Of a stretch of DNA of 64,000 bases, positions 23,170-33,868 are shown in pieces. The notes under the pieces were generated by a model. The model was not told where the DNA came from. It saw only the letters and a program-made list of their open reading frames with translations, and ran no database searches. Each line of letters begins with the position of its first letter. Position 1 is the first letter of the stretch. This stretch comes from Cycas panzhihuaensis (lineage: Eukaryota; Cycadophyta): assembly GCA_023213395.1 (NCBI GenBank), contig CM041465.1:101687741-101751740 (forward strand), written 5' to 3'. A program made the translations under genes and the position numbers.

Positions 23170-23987
23170 CCATTCAAGGAAAGCGGATGGTGAGCCTAAA
23201 ATAAATTAGAGATGTTTTACACCGATTTGCGTGGACCTCTGACTCCACTTTCAATCAATGGATGCAGGTATTTTTTAACCGCCATCGTTGATTTCACTCG
23301 AAAGGTATGGGTGTACTTCCTCCATAATAAATCTGAAGTATTTTAAATCTTCAAAGAATTCAAAGCAAAAGTGGAGTTAAGAGTCTGGAGCTCAAATAAA
23401 ATGCATTAGGCTAGATGGTGGTGGAGAATACATTTTGAAAGATTTTCTAAACTATTGTATAATAAATGGAATACGTAGACAATTCACAACTCCCTCTACC
23501 CCTCAGTCTAATAGGATTGTTGAAAGGAAGAACAGAACCATCATGGAAATGGCTTGTAGTATGGTTTTTGAAAAACACATTTCAAAAACCTACTGGGCAG
23601 AAGCAATTAGTACCGCCTACTAATTAATAAATCAGAGTCCAACAAAAGCATTGGACCAAATCACTCCGGAAGAAGCTTAGACAGGTTAAGAAACTTGAAG
23701 TGAGCATTTTAAAAGCATTTGGATGTCAAGCATTTGTTCATATTCCTGATAAAAAGAGATCAAAACTTGATGCAAAGAGTATAGAATGTATCATGATAGG
23801 ATACAGTAAACATTTAAAGGCTTATAAATGCATAGATCCAAAAACTAATAAGATCTATGTAAGTAGAGATGTTGTGTTCAAAGAAGATGTTTTGGATGGC
23901 AAGCCTCAAATCAAACTAATTGAAGAGGGATCAAAAGTAACATCTCAAGAAATCATCATGGAAGAAACCTCAAGACATACCTCATAA
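23170..23987 (+). pseudogene. Copia F integrase
   Basis: In mixed frames the core reads MFYTDLRGPLTPLS (first Asp), LTAIVDFTRKVWVYFL, RLDGGGEYILKDFL (second Asp) and TPQSNRIVERKNRTIMEMA (Glu), so all three catalytic acids survive, but a frameshift near 23390 and stops break the chain. The C-terminal block from 23700 reads LKAFGCQAFVHIPDKKRSKLD, CIMIGYSKHLKAYKCIDP and YVSRDVVFKED. Confidence 0.85.
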
Positions 23988-24075
23988 GAGATCCCTCAAA
24001 CGCCAGAATCTTCACGAGTATCACATGAAGATTCAACATTAGTATAAGAGGAACAACCATCAAAAGGATCAACCA

Positions 24076-25136
24076 TTGAAGAAGAATCAAGGAAGGAAAA
24101 GAAAGTGCCAAAATAGTACATCAAAACAATTGAAGAAGGTAAAGGAGATATATTTACGCACAGAACTAGGAGTCAAAGACCTCAGGCATTGTACAACAGT
24201 GTTGAACCACAATCCTTTCAAGAGGCAAAAGATCAACCAGAATGGAGAACAACAATGGGTACAGAAATGCAATCAATTGCCAAGAATCAGATGTGGCAAT
24301 TAGTTGAACTACCTCCCAACAAATTGATAGTTAACTGCAAATGGGTTTATAAAGTCAAAGAAGGAATGAATGGAAAAATTGAGAAATACAAAGCCAGGCT
24401 TGTTGCTAAAGTTTACACCCAGACAATTGGGGTAGACTTTGAGAAAACATTTTCTCATGTAGCAAAATCAAATACAATGAGAACAGTTATTGCTTTGACC
24501 GCTCAACAAAACTGGAAAGTTTATCAGTTGGATGTTAAAAGTGCTTTCTTAAATGGAGAACTGGATGAGGAAGTTTACATGATGCAGCCTGAAGGATACA
24601 TCAAGGAAGGATAGGAACACTTGGTTTGCAAATTGAAAAAGGCTTTGTATGGACTAAAACAAGCCCCTCGAGCTTGGCATGCCAAATTAGACAAACATCT
24701 ATGTTAGAATGGATTCCAACACTATGACTCGGACTCAAGTTTATATGTAAGGAAAAGAAATGGGCTGATCACTATAGTTGTAGTTTATGTAGATGACATG
24801 ATCCTTATTGGGAGCGATGATGAATCAATAAAAAACATAAAGAAACAACTAGAAATGGAATTTGAAATGACCGATTTGGGTCTTCTAAGTTATTATCTAG
24901 GATTGGAAGTCGACCAACTAGAGGACTCTGTCACCCTATCTCAAAGTAAGTATATCAAGGACTGGCTGATTAAATTTCAAATGGAAAATTGCCATCCATG
25001 TGCAACACCCATGGAGGTAAACTGCAATTTGGCCGCAGATAAGGAAGAACTTTTGGCCAATGCAACTTTGTATAGGCAACTAATTGACAACTTAATCTAT
25101 CTCACAACAATTAGACGAGACACATATCATATTTAG
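24076..25136 (+). pseudogene. Copia F reverse transcriptase
   Basis: The 24189-24614 frame holds EPQSFQEAKDQPEWRTTMGTE, NCKWVYKVKEG, ARLVAKVYTQTIGVDFEKTF and [28 protein letters not shown] replaces the Gln expected in EGQEHLV. RT continues in the same frame with [19 protein letters not shown], a stop at LC*NGF, then VVYVDDMILIGSD with an intact YVDD box, MTDLGLLSYYLGLEV and ATPMEVN. It ends in two stops after RRDTYHI. Apart from those point stops the polymerase domain is nearly complete. Confidence 0.9.
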
Positions 25137-25734
25137 TAGGTCTAGTTTCAAGATACTTGCAGGAACCAAAAATAAAACATTGGAAAGCTGCAAGGAGAAT
25201 ACTAAGGTATTTAAAGGGAACAATTGATCTAAAATTAATATATCCTAGAGGAAAATCAATAGAGTGATCGGGGTTTTGTGATTCAGACTGGGCAGGAGAC
25301 AAAGAGCAGAGGAAGTCCACAAGTGGTTATTGCTTCTTTCTTGGGTCAACAACAATTTCTTAGAGCAATAAAAGACAAACCATTGTTGCATTGTCATCAA
25401 CAGAAGCCAAATACAAATCTGCGGTCAGTGCTACAAGCAAAGCAATATGGTTGAGACAACTTTTAGCAGACTTGGATCAACAACAATATGCAACAACAAC
25501 TCTAAATTGTGACAATCAGGGTACAAACAGGTTGACCAAAAACCTAGTTCTTCACGCAAGGACAAAGCATATAGAAGTGCATCACCATTTCATAAGAGAG
25601 AAGGTTCATAACAAAGAGATTGATTTGACATACTGTTCCACAGTAGAACAGGTTGCAGATATATTGATAAAGCATCTTGGGAGAGATATATTTCAAACTC
25701 TTAGAGATAGAATAGGTTTAAAAGGGGATAAAAC
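25137..25734 (+). pseudogene. Copia F RNase H
   Basis: The frame shows FCDSDWAGDKEQRKSTSGYCFFLG (first Asp intact), a TAG in the SW motif, then SSTEAKYKSAVSATSKAIWLRQLL, NCDNQGTNRLTKNLVLHARTKHIEVHHHFIREKV and VADILIKHLGRDIFQTLR. Catalytic Asp residues survive and the last 122 codons (25391-25759) are open, running a few bases into the LTR. Confidence 0.87.
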
Positions 25735-25746
25735 ATTAAGAGAGGG
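25735..25746 (+). other. Polypurine tract of copia F
   Basis: ATTAAGAGAGGG ends directly at the TG of the 3' LTR. Copia K has ATTAAGGGAGAG at the same place. Confidence 0.85.
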
Positions 25747-25964
25747 TGTTAGAGTATAATGTTTTACCCTAAGTTATTGAAAGGTTAATGATATAAACCC
25801 TCATTTGTAACTCTATTTCCTTGACACGTGTCATGTTCTGAGGTGTTGGTTACAATTCAGTTTGTGATAGTTGTATTGAACTATGTATATTTAAGGAGAC
25901 ATTGTCTCATAATACAAGTCATTTTCATTGATACTCAATTTTTGCTCTATTTGGAAAGTTAACA
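25747..25964 (+). repeat. 3' LTR of copia F (218 bp)
   Basis: Starts TGTTAGAGTATAATG and ends GGAAAGTTAACA, followed by the target duplication GAGCC at 25965-25969. Confidence 0.95.
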
Positions 25965-25969
25965 GAGCC

Positions 25970-26174
25970 AAGGGTACTTGACACCAAAGCTTCTTGGTAA
26001 ACCCTAAGTAAGGCTGGCCTAGTGACAGTGCATGTGGCTTTGTAGAATTTATAAGGGAACTTGTCAAAGCAAAGCCCCTTCTTGGTAGCCATCTCTTAGA
26101 GGGTTGCCTCCTACTTTTTTAGCTTTAGAGGTGCCTCACATATTTTTATTCAAGATCTGGTGACTTTACTTGGC
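25970..26174 (-). pseudogene. LINE ORF2, middle piece between insertions F and G
   Basis: The minus strand reads KKGLCFDKFPYKFYKATCTV and PALLRVYQEALVSSTLGS, the region just N-terminal to the LIPKG fingers motif found on the far side of copia F. The two pieces join in the right order across the GAGCC duplication. This shows that one LINE was split. Only about 200 bp lies between the two LTR elements. Confidence 0.8.
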
Positions 26175-26513
26175 TGTAGTAGACCAAGCATCTACTGCTA
26201 TCTTTGCATTCAACTTTAGGTATTATCCAACATAGACAAAATGAAGAAGGTATTTTACGCACAGAGTAGTCACTTGATGAAATCTCTCAATGAGAAGATT
26301 CAATTGAATTCAAGAACACCTAATGATCAATTACAAGAGTGGGGAAAATTTATATAAGTGGTATGCAACTATTCGAATGAGTTCCCACCTTTTCATATCT
26401 CCCACCAAATACCTTTTGATACCTCTCGCCAATTATTCAAATGCTAACTAGCTATTAAGTTTAATTAATGACTAATTGCTATGATTACTAACCAAGTGGC
26501 AAGAAGTGCAACA
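26175..26513 (-). repeat. 3' LTR of gypsy G (339 bp)
   Basis: On the plus strand it starts TGTAGTAGACC and ends AAGTGCAACA. It aligns end to end with 39134-39471. Confidence 0.93.
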
Positions 26514-26546
26514 AATCTCCCCACCCCCCCACATCCCCCCCCTTGA
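26514..26546 (-). other. Polypurine tract of gypsy G
   Basis: The minus strand is almost pure purine next to the 3' LTR, with two long G runs (plus-strand CCCCACCCCCCCAC and ATCCCCCCCC). Confidence 0.8.
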
Positions 26547-26559
26547 GATGCTTTGCCCT

Positions 26560-27700
26560 CAAAGCATGGGAAGGTTAGGGAACCTCCTCAAAATCTCCTC
26601 AGATTCTCAAGTAGCATCATTAGGTGGAATTGATTGCCATTTGATTAAATATTCCTTGATTGTTCGATGTTGTAATTGCTTGGTGCGAGTGTCATGGATT
26701 GTCTCTAGGGTGAGAACGACTTGGCCTTCATCGTCAAGGACATGTAACTTTGACTAAGGAACAATCTAGGACCCAATTTTTGGTTTGAGGCTGGAGACAT
26801 GAAAGACATTATGAATTCAGGCTCTAAGCATGTCCAAATTATATGCAACGACACTAGTTCACTATAGTGCTTGAAATGGTCCATAAAACCAAGGGGCAAG
26901 CTTTTGTTTTCCAGAGGCTTTGAGTGAAGACTGTTTATAGGGTTGTTGTCTAATGAAGACCTAATCACCTACATTGAATTGCAGTTTAGAATGATGGTTA
27001 TCATCTTGCTACTTCATGCGATTTTGGGCCAGTTGAAGGTTGTCCTTTAGAGCTTGAATTAGGTCATTTGTCTATTGCTAGATTTGTTCGACAGATGGTG
27101 CCTTGGTCGTTTTTCCAAAAATCGAATTGATATCTGGCGGTGGATAGCTATATAGTGCTAGAAAAGGAGACATCTTTATAGTCAAATGGTATGAAGTGTT
27201 GTATCAATACTCAGCCATATGTAACCACTTCAACCATTGGGATTGCTTGTCTCTGGCGAAGCAATGTCAATAACCTTCAAAGCATTTATTAATAGCCTCA
27301 GTTTGGCCATTTGTTTATGGATGGTAGGTAGTACTCATTTGCAACTGTGTACCAACTAGCTAAAACAACTCAATCCTAACTTTACTAGTGAACTTCGGGT
27401 CCTAGTCGCTAACAATTGTTTGGGGACCCATGAAGATAATGAATGGTCTTCATAAATAAATCGACAACTTGAGAGGTAGATGTTGTGCTATGGAGAGGTA
27501 TTAAATATGCATATTTTGTTAAGTGATCTACAACAACCATAACAACATCTTTACTTGCAGATTTATGCAGTCCTATGATAAAATCCATACTGATGTTGGT
27601 CCACTTGTGACTCGGCATAAGTAAGGGTTGAAGTAGACCTGGTACCTTAATTGCTTCTACGTTTTGTCGTTGACAAGTGTCACAAGAGGTCATGAAATGG
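26560..27700 (-). pseudogene. Gypsy G integrase with chromodomain-like C-terminus
   Basis: The minus-strand frame 27693-27409 reads SCDTCQRQN (end of the zinc domain), HKWTNISMDFIIGL (first Asp) and VVVDHLTKYAYLIPL. Beyond a stop come VSD*DPKFTS (second Asp), STTYHP and NGQTEAINKCFEGY (Glu kept), so all three acids survive among stops. Near 26810-26580 the reading HNVFHVSSLKPKIGS, LETIHDTRTKQLQHRTIKEYL and IKWQSIPPNDAT*ESEEI looks like the chromodomain that chromoviruses use for targeting. It is well short of a working protein. Confidence 0.85.
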
Positions 27701-27706
27701 TGAATA

Positions 27707-28531
27707 TCAATTTTCTACATAAAAGGACCTTCGAATGTGGTCATAAGTTTTATCAAACCCAGAATGATCAAAAGATGGTGTGGCATGCCCCTCCTTAAGG
27801 ATAGTCTCTTTTAGTGTTAAAGCTTGAGGTAGGTAAATCCTATCTTTGTATAACGATGTATTTCCATGGAGTGACCAATTTGGTGGCACTTTGCCTTGAA
27901 GCCACTCTTGTAGCTTGGCTTTTATTATTGGGTCACTATTGTGATTGGTATGGAGTTGATTGATCCATATAGGAAGTGTTGCGGAAATAACATGACAAGA
28001 GTCCTGTTCGTATTTCCTAAATAAGCTATCAGCCACTATGTTATCCTTCCCTTTCTTATATATAATGTCTTGAATCTTTGTGAGCCATTTTTATTGTAAC
28101 TTGGATAAGATTAACTGTTGAAGAAGATACTTAAGGCTATGATGGTTCGTATGCACAGTGAATTTGCTTCCAAAGAGGTACTTGCGTCAATTAGCTAAGG
28201 CATGAAGGATGGCCAACATTTCTTTGTTGTAAGTCGAGTAGGTTTGTTCACAAAGATTGAGTTTCCTATTCTTGAATGCTATGGGCCTCTTTTCTTGCAT
28301 GAGGATGACACCAATACTGGTTCTAGATGCATCACAATGTAATTCAAATGGTTTGGCAAAACTGGGCATTGCTAGAACGGGGGCATAAGTAATTGCAACC
28401 TTTAAGCTGGTAAAAGATTGCTTTGCTAAATCTGACCATTTAAAAGCATTTTTCTTGCAAAGATCCGTAAGTGGTGTTGTAATGGAATAGTAGTGCTCGA
28501 TATAATGCCTATAGAATCCTGTAAGTCCCAA
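27707..28531 (-). pseudogene. Gypsy G RNase H and integrase zinc region
   Basis: The frame 28531-28187 starts MGLTGFYRHYIEHYYSITTPLTDLCKK (end of RT and connection) and continues with FELHCDASRTSIGVILMQEKRPIAF (RNase H first Asp), YSTYNKEMLAIL (Glu). The frame 28036-27707 gives MADSLFRKYEQDS and an integrase N-terminal part ending FDKTYDHIRRSFYVEN. Stops and a shift separate these from the core. Confidence 0.82.
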
Positions 28532-29250
28532 GAATCCTCAGAAAGCTGTGATTGTTTTGGGTATTGGCCAGTCCATAATGGTTTGAATTTTATTAGGGTC
28601 CATTTGAACACCATGAATGGAAATAATGTGGCCCAAATATTCAATTGACTGTTGGCCGAAATGGCATTTGGCTTTCTTGGCAAACAAGTGATTTTGACTT
28701 ATAGTGTCTAACACCTTTTCTAGATGATCAAGGTGCTGTTGCTAGTTTTTGTTGTAAATTAAAATGTTATTGAAGAAAACCATGACAAACTTGCACAAGA
28801 AGGGAGCAAGCACCTTGTTCAGTGTGGCTTGAAATGTAGGGAGCAAGCACCTTGTTCAGTCTGGCTTGAAATGTTGTCGAAGCATTTGTGAGATCGAAAG
28901 GCATGACCTTGAATTCATATAATCCTTGGTGTGTTCTAAAGGTTGTCTTGGCACAGTCAATTGTTCTGATGGGGATTTGGTAATACCCAAATTGTAGATC
29001 AATTTTTGAGAAGAATGCTGCACCGTGAAGTTCATCAATGACATCATCTATTCTCGAAATGGGATATTTGTTTTTTACCGTAATTGCACTTAATGCCTGA
29101 TAGTCAACATAAAGGTGGAAACACCCATCTTTTTTACATGCCAAGACAACTGGAGCTACGTAGGAACTTTTATTGTGAGTAATGGCTTCGAGTTCCAATT
29201 GGTAAGTTATTTGATCTCTATCTTTTGCTTGTGGCCATATCTGTAGGGGT
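28426..29250 (-). pseudogene. Gypsy G reverse transcriptase, active-site DD replaced by NN
   Basis: The frame 29198-28767 gives SSYVAPVVLACKKDGCFHLYVDYQALSAITVKNKYPIS, IDDVIDELHGAAFFSKIDLQFGYYQIPI and MPFDLTNASTTFQ. The next segment, in another frame, reads VFFNNILIYNKN where gypsy RT has FFDDILIYS: both catalytic Asp codons became Asn by G-to-A changes. ECYLGHII-type and P.P.T...FLGLTGFYR motifs follow. The first Asp (SKIDLQFGY) is intact. A tandem copy of a roughly 45 bp segment lies at about 28803-28871. Confidence 0.87.
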
Positions 29251-29499
29251 TGATGGAGATTTGGCCTTTGCCTAGCATGATTTCAATAATATGTTCCATA
29301 CCATGATCTGGTGGAGGTCCAACTAGTAGAGATTGAAAGACTGACTCGTGTTGGTGCAAGGGATCCTAAAGGGCGTGAGTTTGGTCGGACTTAAAAGATT
29401 CTTTCGATGTGCTATCCTTAAAAGAAAAGAGGTGAGCAATGAATCCTACATGTCTGTTATTAAGAAACTTATCCATCTTTGTTGCTAAGTTGACTTTGG

Positions 29500-29668
29500 A
29501 GTTTGGTGTTGTGTTTCTGAAAAATTGATGTAGCTTCCTTTCCTAGCGAAAATGGATGAAATTTTGATATTGATTCAGTGCATAGGTCCCTAGCATCCGA
29601 AGCCACTTGACTCCCAGAATGACATCTAACATTTTTGTTAGAAAAACATAATAGTCAGTGTAGAAGAA
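29500..29668 (-). pseudogene. Gypsy G protease, C-terminal piece left of copia H
   Basis: Reading away from copia H on the minus strand gives YYVFLTKMLDVILGVKWLRMLG and then NQYQNFIHF, the ending of a plant gypsy protease (VILGxxWLxxLG). It continues the protease piece at 37383-37620. The AAAGG duplication of copia H ends at 29673. Confidence 0.75.
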
Positions 29669-29673
29669 AAAGG

Positions 29674-30263
29674 TGTTAGAACCTTCATTCCTAGTATTAA
29701 GTCTTGACCTTGTGTATTTATATTTTTGTCACTTTAGGCCCTTAATCCTAAAGTGTCATTTGTTGCATTATAAAATTGTCTTTTGTCCTGTAGTGACTTT
29801 CCTCACATGTGCTTGTGAGAAGTCAATGTTTGTGGGCTTTGTCTTGTAGTGACTTTCCTCACATGTGCTTGTGAGAAGTTAATGTTTGTGGGCTCTAACC
29901 TTATCCTTGGAGATAGTAGAGTCCTAATCAGATTAGGCTCCTAGTCTTGATCAGTGGCATGTGTTGAGATCCTGATCATCCATTCTCCTTTATAAGGAGC
30001 CCTATTCTTATGTTTTGGATGTAGTATTTTGTGTTAGTGTTATGTTGCTGTAAGTATTTCTTATAGGTGAAGTATTGAGAGTAATTCTCCTTCATGTTTA
30101 TATGTGAGATAGGTTGAGTTGAGGTTCAATACTCCTCCCTATCATCTTTCATATTTGTATTACATCATTTTCATTAATCTAAGTCTTTGTCCTTCACATT
30201 ACGATGTCCTCATCGACTTCTCAATAGATTCTGGTTCCTGTGTTGTCTCCATTTAGTCTTTCA
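29674..30263 (+). repeat. 5' LTR of copia H (590 bp)
   Basis: Starts TGTTAGAACC and ends TAGTCTTTCA. A 56 bp tandem duplication lies at about 29785-29897 and is also in the right LTR. The TATA box TATAAGG is at 29991, within the palindrome-like CTCCTTTATAAGGAG. Confidence 0.95.
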
Positions 30264-30266
30264 ATT

Positions 30267-30278
30267 TGGTATCAGAGC
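30267..30278 (+). other. Primer binding site of copia H
   Basis: TGGTATCAGAGC, three bases after the LTR end, complementary to initiator tRNA-Met. Confidence 0.95.
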
Positions 30279-32610
30279 TGCAGGAACTTGAGGAGCGATT
30301 TGGTGGCATCGAATCTCTCCAGAACTGGTGACGACCTTCGCCATACGAAGGCGATCCAGTTGGAGCGAGGAGCAATTTCTCAAGGTTTGATGTTGAAGGA
30401 ACTTGGTTTACATTCATGACTTGCAAAATTTTTTTAGGAATCTGTTATGCAAAATCTTGAATATTTGCACTCTTTGGAGGAGTAATTTTAATGCTAGGAA
30501 AAAGGTTGGAGATACTAAGTTTGCAGACAATCTGGAGCTAGTTTTCTTGTCTTTTTCACAAGACTAAGTTGTTGTAATCCTTACATTGTCTGTTTTGTTG
30601 CCAAAGCTTTGTGAATAAGCTGATTCCTTTGGAGGTTACAAAGAAGAAAAAGTGATTGCTTATGAGGTTTCTCATTGTCATTATTGAGGATTAAAAATCT
30701 CACAAAGTTCTATGCATGCAAAATGCAAAGAAGGGTCTTGAAATCTTAAATTATTTCAAGATTTATTGTTAATTTACACTTTATTGTACTCTTCTTTTTT
30801 CAAAAAAAAAGGAAAAATTCTTAACAAAAAGAAGGAAAGATTCCTCTTTTGTATTGGCTTTCCATATGTTCATGTGACAAAAAGGAGGTAAAAATCACAA
30901 AGGTTGCCTTCTCAAGTGGTTTTAATTTATCAAAAACCTGACTGTATGCATTAACAGTTGAATCATAAGCTCCTTTATACTCAGTTTCTTCCACATTCTG
31001 TTAGGAAGCAACAATTGTTAACACAATTCCAGCATTAAGAGCATCTGTTAGTGGCTTTTACATCTGCTCCCTTCGTGGCTCTAAATAACAGCTATCTCCC
31101 AACTTCTACATCATCTCCTCTGCGTGACTCTCAGTAGTTATCTAAAGGCTGCAACCAACGCACCAAGACTTAGTGTGTTATTTCCGTGCAGCTCTGTGCA
31201 CTAGGCAGTTCCGTGACCCTCCGTGTAGCTCTCGAACTCGCTCCAGCTCGTGCTGTGTGGATCTCCTCTCTTCTGGCGTCATGCGGCTGTCCTCATCACT
31301 CATCTCGGTGTGTCCGACTGCATCACAGTTCATGCGACCCGTCTCACGTGCAACCGTCTCTTCTCGGCTCTGCAAGCTCCGTTTCTCCATCCCGTTCAGC
31401 TCCGACGCTCGTTCTCCACGCACAGCACGGCTCGTGCTCCTTAATGACGGCGGCTGCACCTGCTCCGTCCGGCTCTAGCCCACGTAATCCAAAACCGACG
31501 ATGGCTCCAACTGGATCGGCGGCGCCCGAGTCCAATCCGACGGCGCCCGCAGAAATCCACCGCCGCCGCAATCGGTTATAGAAGAAAATTTCGATCGATT
31601 ATATAGTTTATGAACTATATACTATATCGTGTAGAATATGCTTAGAACATATTCTATTTTTAATTTTTATTTTAAACTTTATCTTTCTAAAGTTTAGTTA
31701 CACTCTTTTTTAATTTTATTAAAAAAGGTCTTGTTATTGATACATTATTTGGTGTGGTAATCAAACTAAAACACAAAAGATTTTGCAAGTATCTTTTTGA
31801 TCAAGATCATCATTGATTAATGACTTATTGATCACTTTTTTGTAAGAATTTTATGTGTTTTTAATGACTTTAAGTTCTAAGTCATTATTTTTAAGTTTAA
31901 AAGTGATCAATTTCAAAGTGTGTTAATTATACCACTTTGAACAAATTTGTTAAGTGTAATTTGGTGCTTCAAACACCATTATTTTGGCTTATTTTTAAGC
32001 CTGAAATTGTATCATTTTAAAGAGCTTTTTTTCTCACTAGGCTCCCTGTGAGGTGACCCATTTATAGTGAGAAAATACATCATCAAAAGAGGAAAAAGGA
32101 TCAATAAAAAGAGGCAATTTTTTGGTGCGTAGGGATCAATTTTTCGATCCCAGGAGTTCTTTGTGGACTTGCTTCGTTTTCTGGCTTGATTGAAGGCATT
32201 ACAAGTGTAATATTTCTGCTATTATTTATCTCTTTGTGAGATTATTATTGAACTTAGTTGCATTCCTTGTTAATCAACGCAACTATATTGTAATTTGGAG
32301 CATTTTCCGTCAAAGTCTTCAGCAGCAATCAGGCCTTCGCGCACACATTATTCAGCACTCAAATCATCCCACTTCTTTTCATTAAAACACTTAAGTGGGG
32401 AGGCTCGAAATGGGTTTTTACTCTGCCTCAAAGTACCAAAAACTTGGCCAATACTGATCTAGTTATCAGATTGGACGAACTTGTGAACCAAGCCCTCCAT
32501 TCCGTCCACAAAATTTTCAGTCCCGTACTGACCTTTTGTTGGATATCGAGTGGAACTTAAGCGGCATCAATTCAACAGTTTCCAAGTTTTCATCTGGTAC
32601 TGCACTAAAA
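30279..32610 (+). other. Copia H leader
   Basis: About 2.3 kb without gag-pol coding. Most is AT-rich, with one GC-rich island (31170-31585). Near 32395-32415 the string TAAGTGGGGAGGCTCGAAATGGG resembles TAAGTGGAGAGGCTTGAAAAGGG on the minus strand of the copia L leader (about 59318-59340), so part of the leader is conserved in the lineage. Confidence 0.65.
31170..31585 (+). other. GC-rich, coding-like island in the copia H leader
   Basis: This 400 bp block is far richer in G+C than its surroundings and is dense in CTC/CGT/CCG triplets. A 131-codon plus-strand frame spans 31186-31581. Its last 45 codons, from an internal ATG at 31443, read MTAAAPAPSGSSPRNPKPTM and then a Pro/Ala/Ser-rich stretch ending EIHRRRNRL with a TAG. 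No retrotransposon domain is recognisable. It could be a captured fragment of a host gene or a GC-rich regulatory leader. I do not recognise a protein family. Confidence 0.5.
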
Positions 32611-33430
32611 ATGGCGACACAGGTGCTAAATACAAACACCATTAAATTAATAGGTGTTGAAAATTATCTCACTTGGAAAAAGCAAACAAAAAACTTGCTG
32701 ATTATGAATGAATTGTGGGGTTATGTTTCGGGCGAAATCGCCAAACCAGAACCCACTCCTGATCCAGTTAATCCTCAAAACTTGATTCCAGCAGATCCTG
32801 TTGCCTTAGCTTCATTTAAAGCTAAAGATGATATTGCACTTGCTTTTATTCATTTGTCAGTCAATGACAATGTTGATCAGAATATTGAATCTGCTACAAC
32901 TTCAAAAATTGCTTGGGACATAATTGTTTCATTGTATGAACGAAAAGATGACGCACGAATTGTAATGTATAATGTGAAATTATTCAGTTTGAAGTATGTT
33001 GCTCCAATGGCAGCTTACTTATCTTCAATTAAAGCTATCAGTAATCAACTGACAACACTTGGGAAACCGGTTATAAACGAAGACCTGGTTACCGCAACAA
33101 TTCATGCTTTGCCCAAAGAGTACAATAGTTTTATTTCTGACATTTTACGAAATGGAACTTTGTCGATTCTAACTTTTAATGGGTTAGAACGTTTACTGCT
33201 GTAAGAAGAAGAGATTTATTCGCGGCAAGATGAAGCAAGCACGTCTGGTGCTTTCTTCGTGAAATTTAAATCTAAACAGCAATTCCAGCCCAAGCAGAAC
33301 TTTTACAAACAATTTGGCAGTCTTAACATTAGATCTAAGACTGTTGTCTGTCATTATTGTGGCAAAGTTGGCCACATTCAACCTGACTGCCGAAAACGTC
33401 AATACGACTTACAACAACCTCAACAGTAAT
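32611..33430 (+). pseudogene. Copia H gag
   Basis: The likely start is ATG 32611 (MATQVLNTNTIKLIGVENY), matching A and L; an in-frame ATG lies upstream at 32536. Motifs: YLTWKKQTKNLLIMNELWGYVSG, DDIALAFIHLSVNDNVDQNI, SLYERKDDARIVMYNVKLFSLK, LTTLGKPVINEDLVTATIHALPKEYNSF. A TAA at 33202-33204 replaces the Gln of LLLQ. Beyond it a CCHC knuckle (CHYCGKVGHIQPDC) and a short Gln-rich piece follow before another TAA. About 198 codons are open before the first stop. Confidence 0.9.
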
Positions 33431-33853
33431 TTCAACGGCAACAGAATTTTTGTCGGTGACAGCGGAATCGACAGCAATGACAAAGAACATTAGCGTCGGT
33501 GACAACAAAGACCAACTCAAGGTGTATTCCGAGGTGGTCGACAACGAAGGACAAATCGTGGCGGTTTTCAAGGCCACACAGCCCAACATGATCCAAATGA
33601 AATGACATTTTTTGCGTATAGTGGCAGTCACAACGACAATACTTGGATCATTGACTCTGGCGCATCACGTCACATGACAGGTGATGCAAATATCTTATCA
33701 AATTTTCAAGAATGTCAGGGAGAAACAGTGACATTTGGGGACAATGCCACTGTTGAAATATCAGGTGCAGGTCACATTGCACCTCTTGATGAACATTCTG
33801 CATTTCCTAATGGAAATCCTGGAATGCCTAAAAACTTGCTTTCTGTCAGTTAG
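33431..33853 (+). pseudogene. Copia H linker and protease
   Basis: After a frameshifted Gln/Arg-rich linker the 33602-33853 frame encodes NTWIIDSGASRHMTGDANIL with an intact protease DSGA site, then VTFGDNATVEISGAGHIAPL and MPKNLLSVS. It stops at a TAG where B has Gln (SISQLDKQQ), consistent with CAG to TAG. Confidence 0.88.
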
Positions 33854-33868
33854 CTTGATAAGCAACAG

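Larger units (their letters stand above)
20738..25964 (+). mobile_element. Copia element F, full length with LTRs and target duplication
   Basis: Two LTRs (20738-20957 and 25747-25964) flank a PBS, gag, protease, integrase, RT, RNase H and a polypurine tract. The 5 bp GAGCC occurs directly before the left LTR (20733-20737) and directly after the right LTR (25965-25969). The flanks rejoin a LINE ORF2. By eye the LTRs differ at about 12 of 215 positions plus small indels, so insertion is old. All coding domains have stops or frameshifts. The LTR and polypurine tract resemble those of copia K, a relative. Confidence 0.95.

Noticed and set aside
31178-31459. 93-codon minus-strand ORF in the GC-rich island
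   Set aside because: Few stops are expected in GC-rich DNA; Arg/Glu-rich mirror of the plus-strand frame with no motif.
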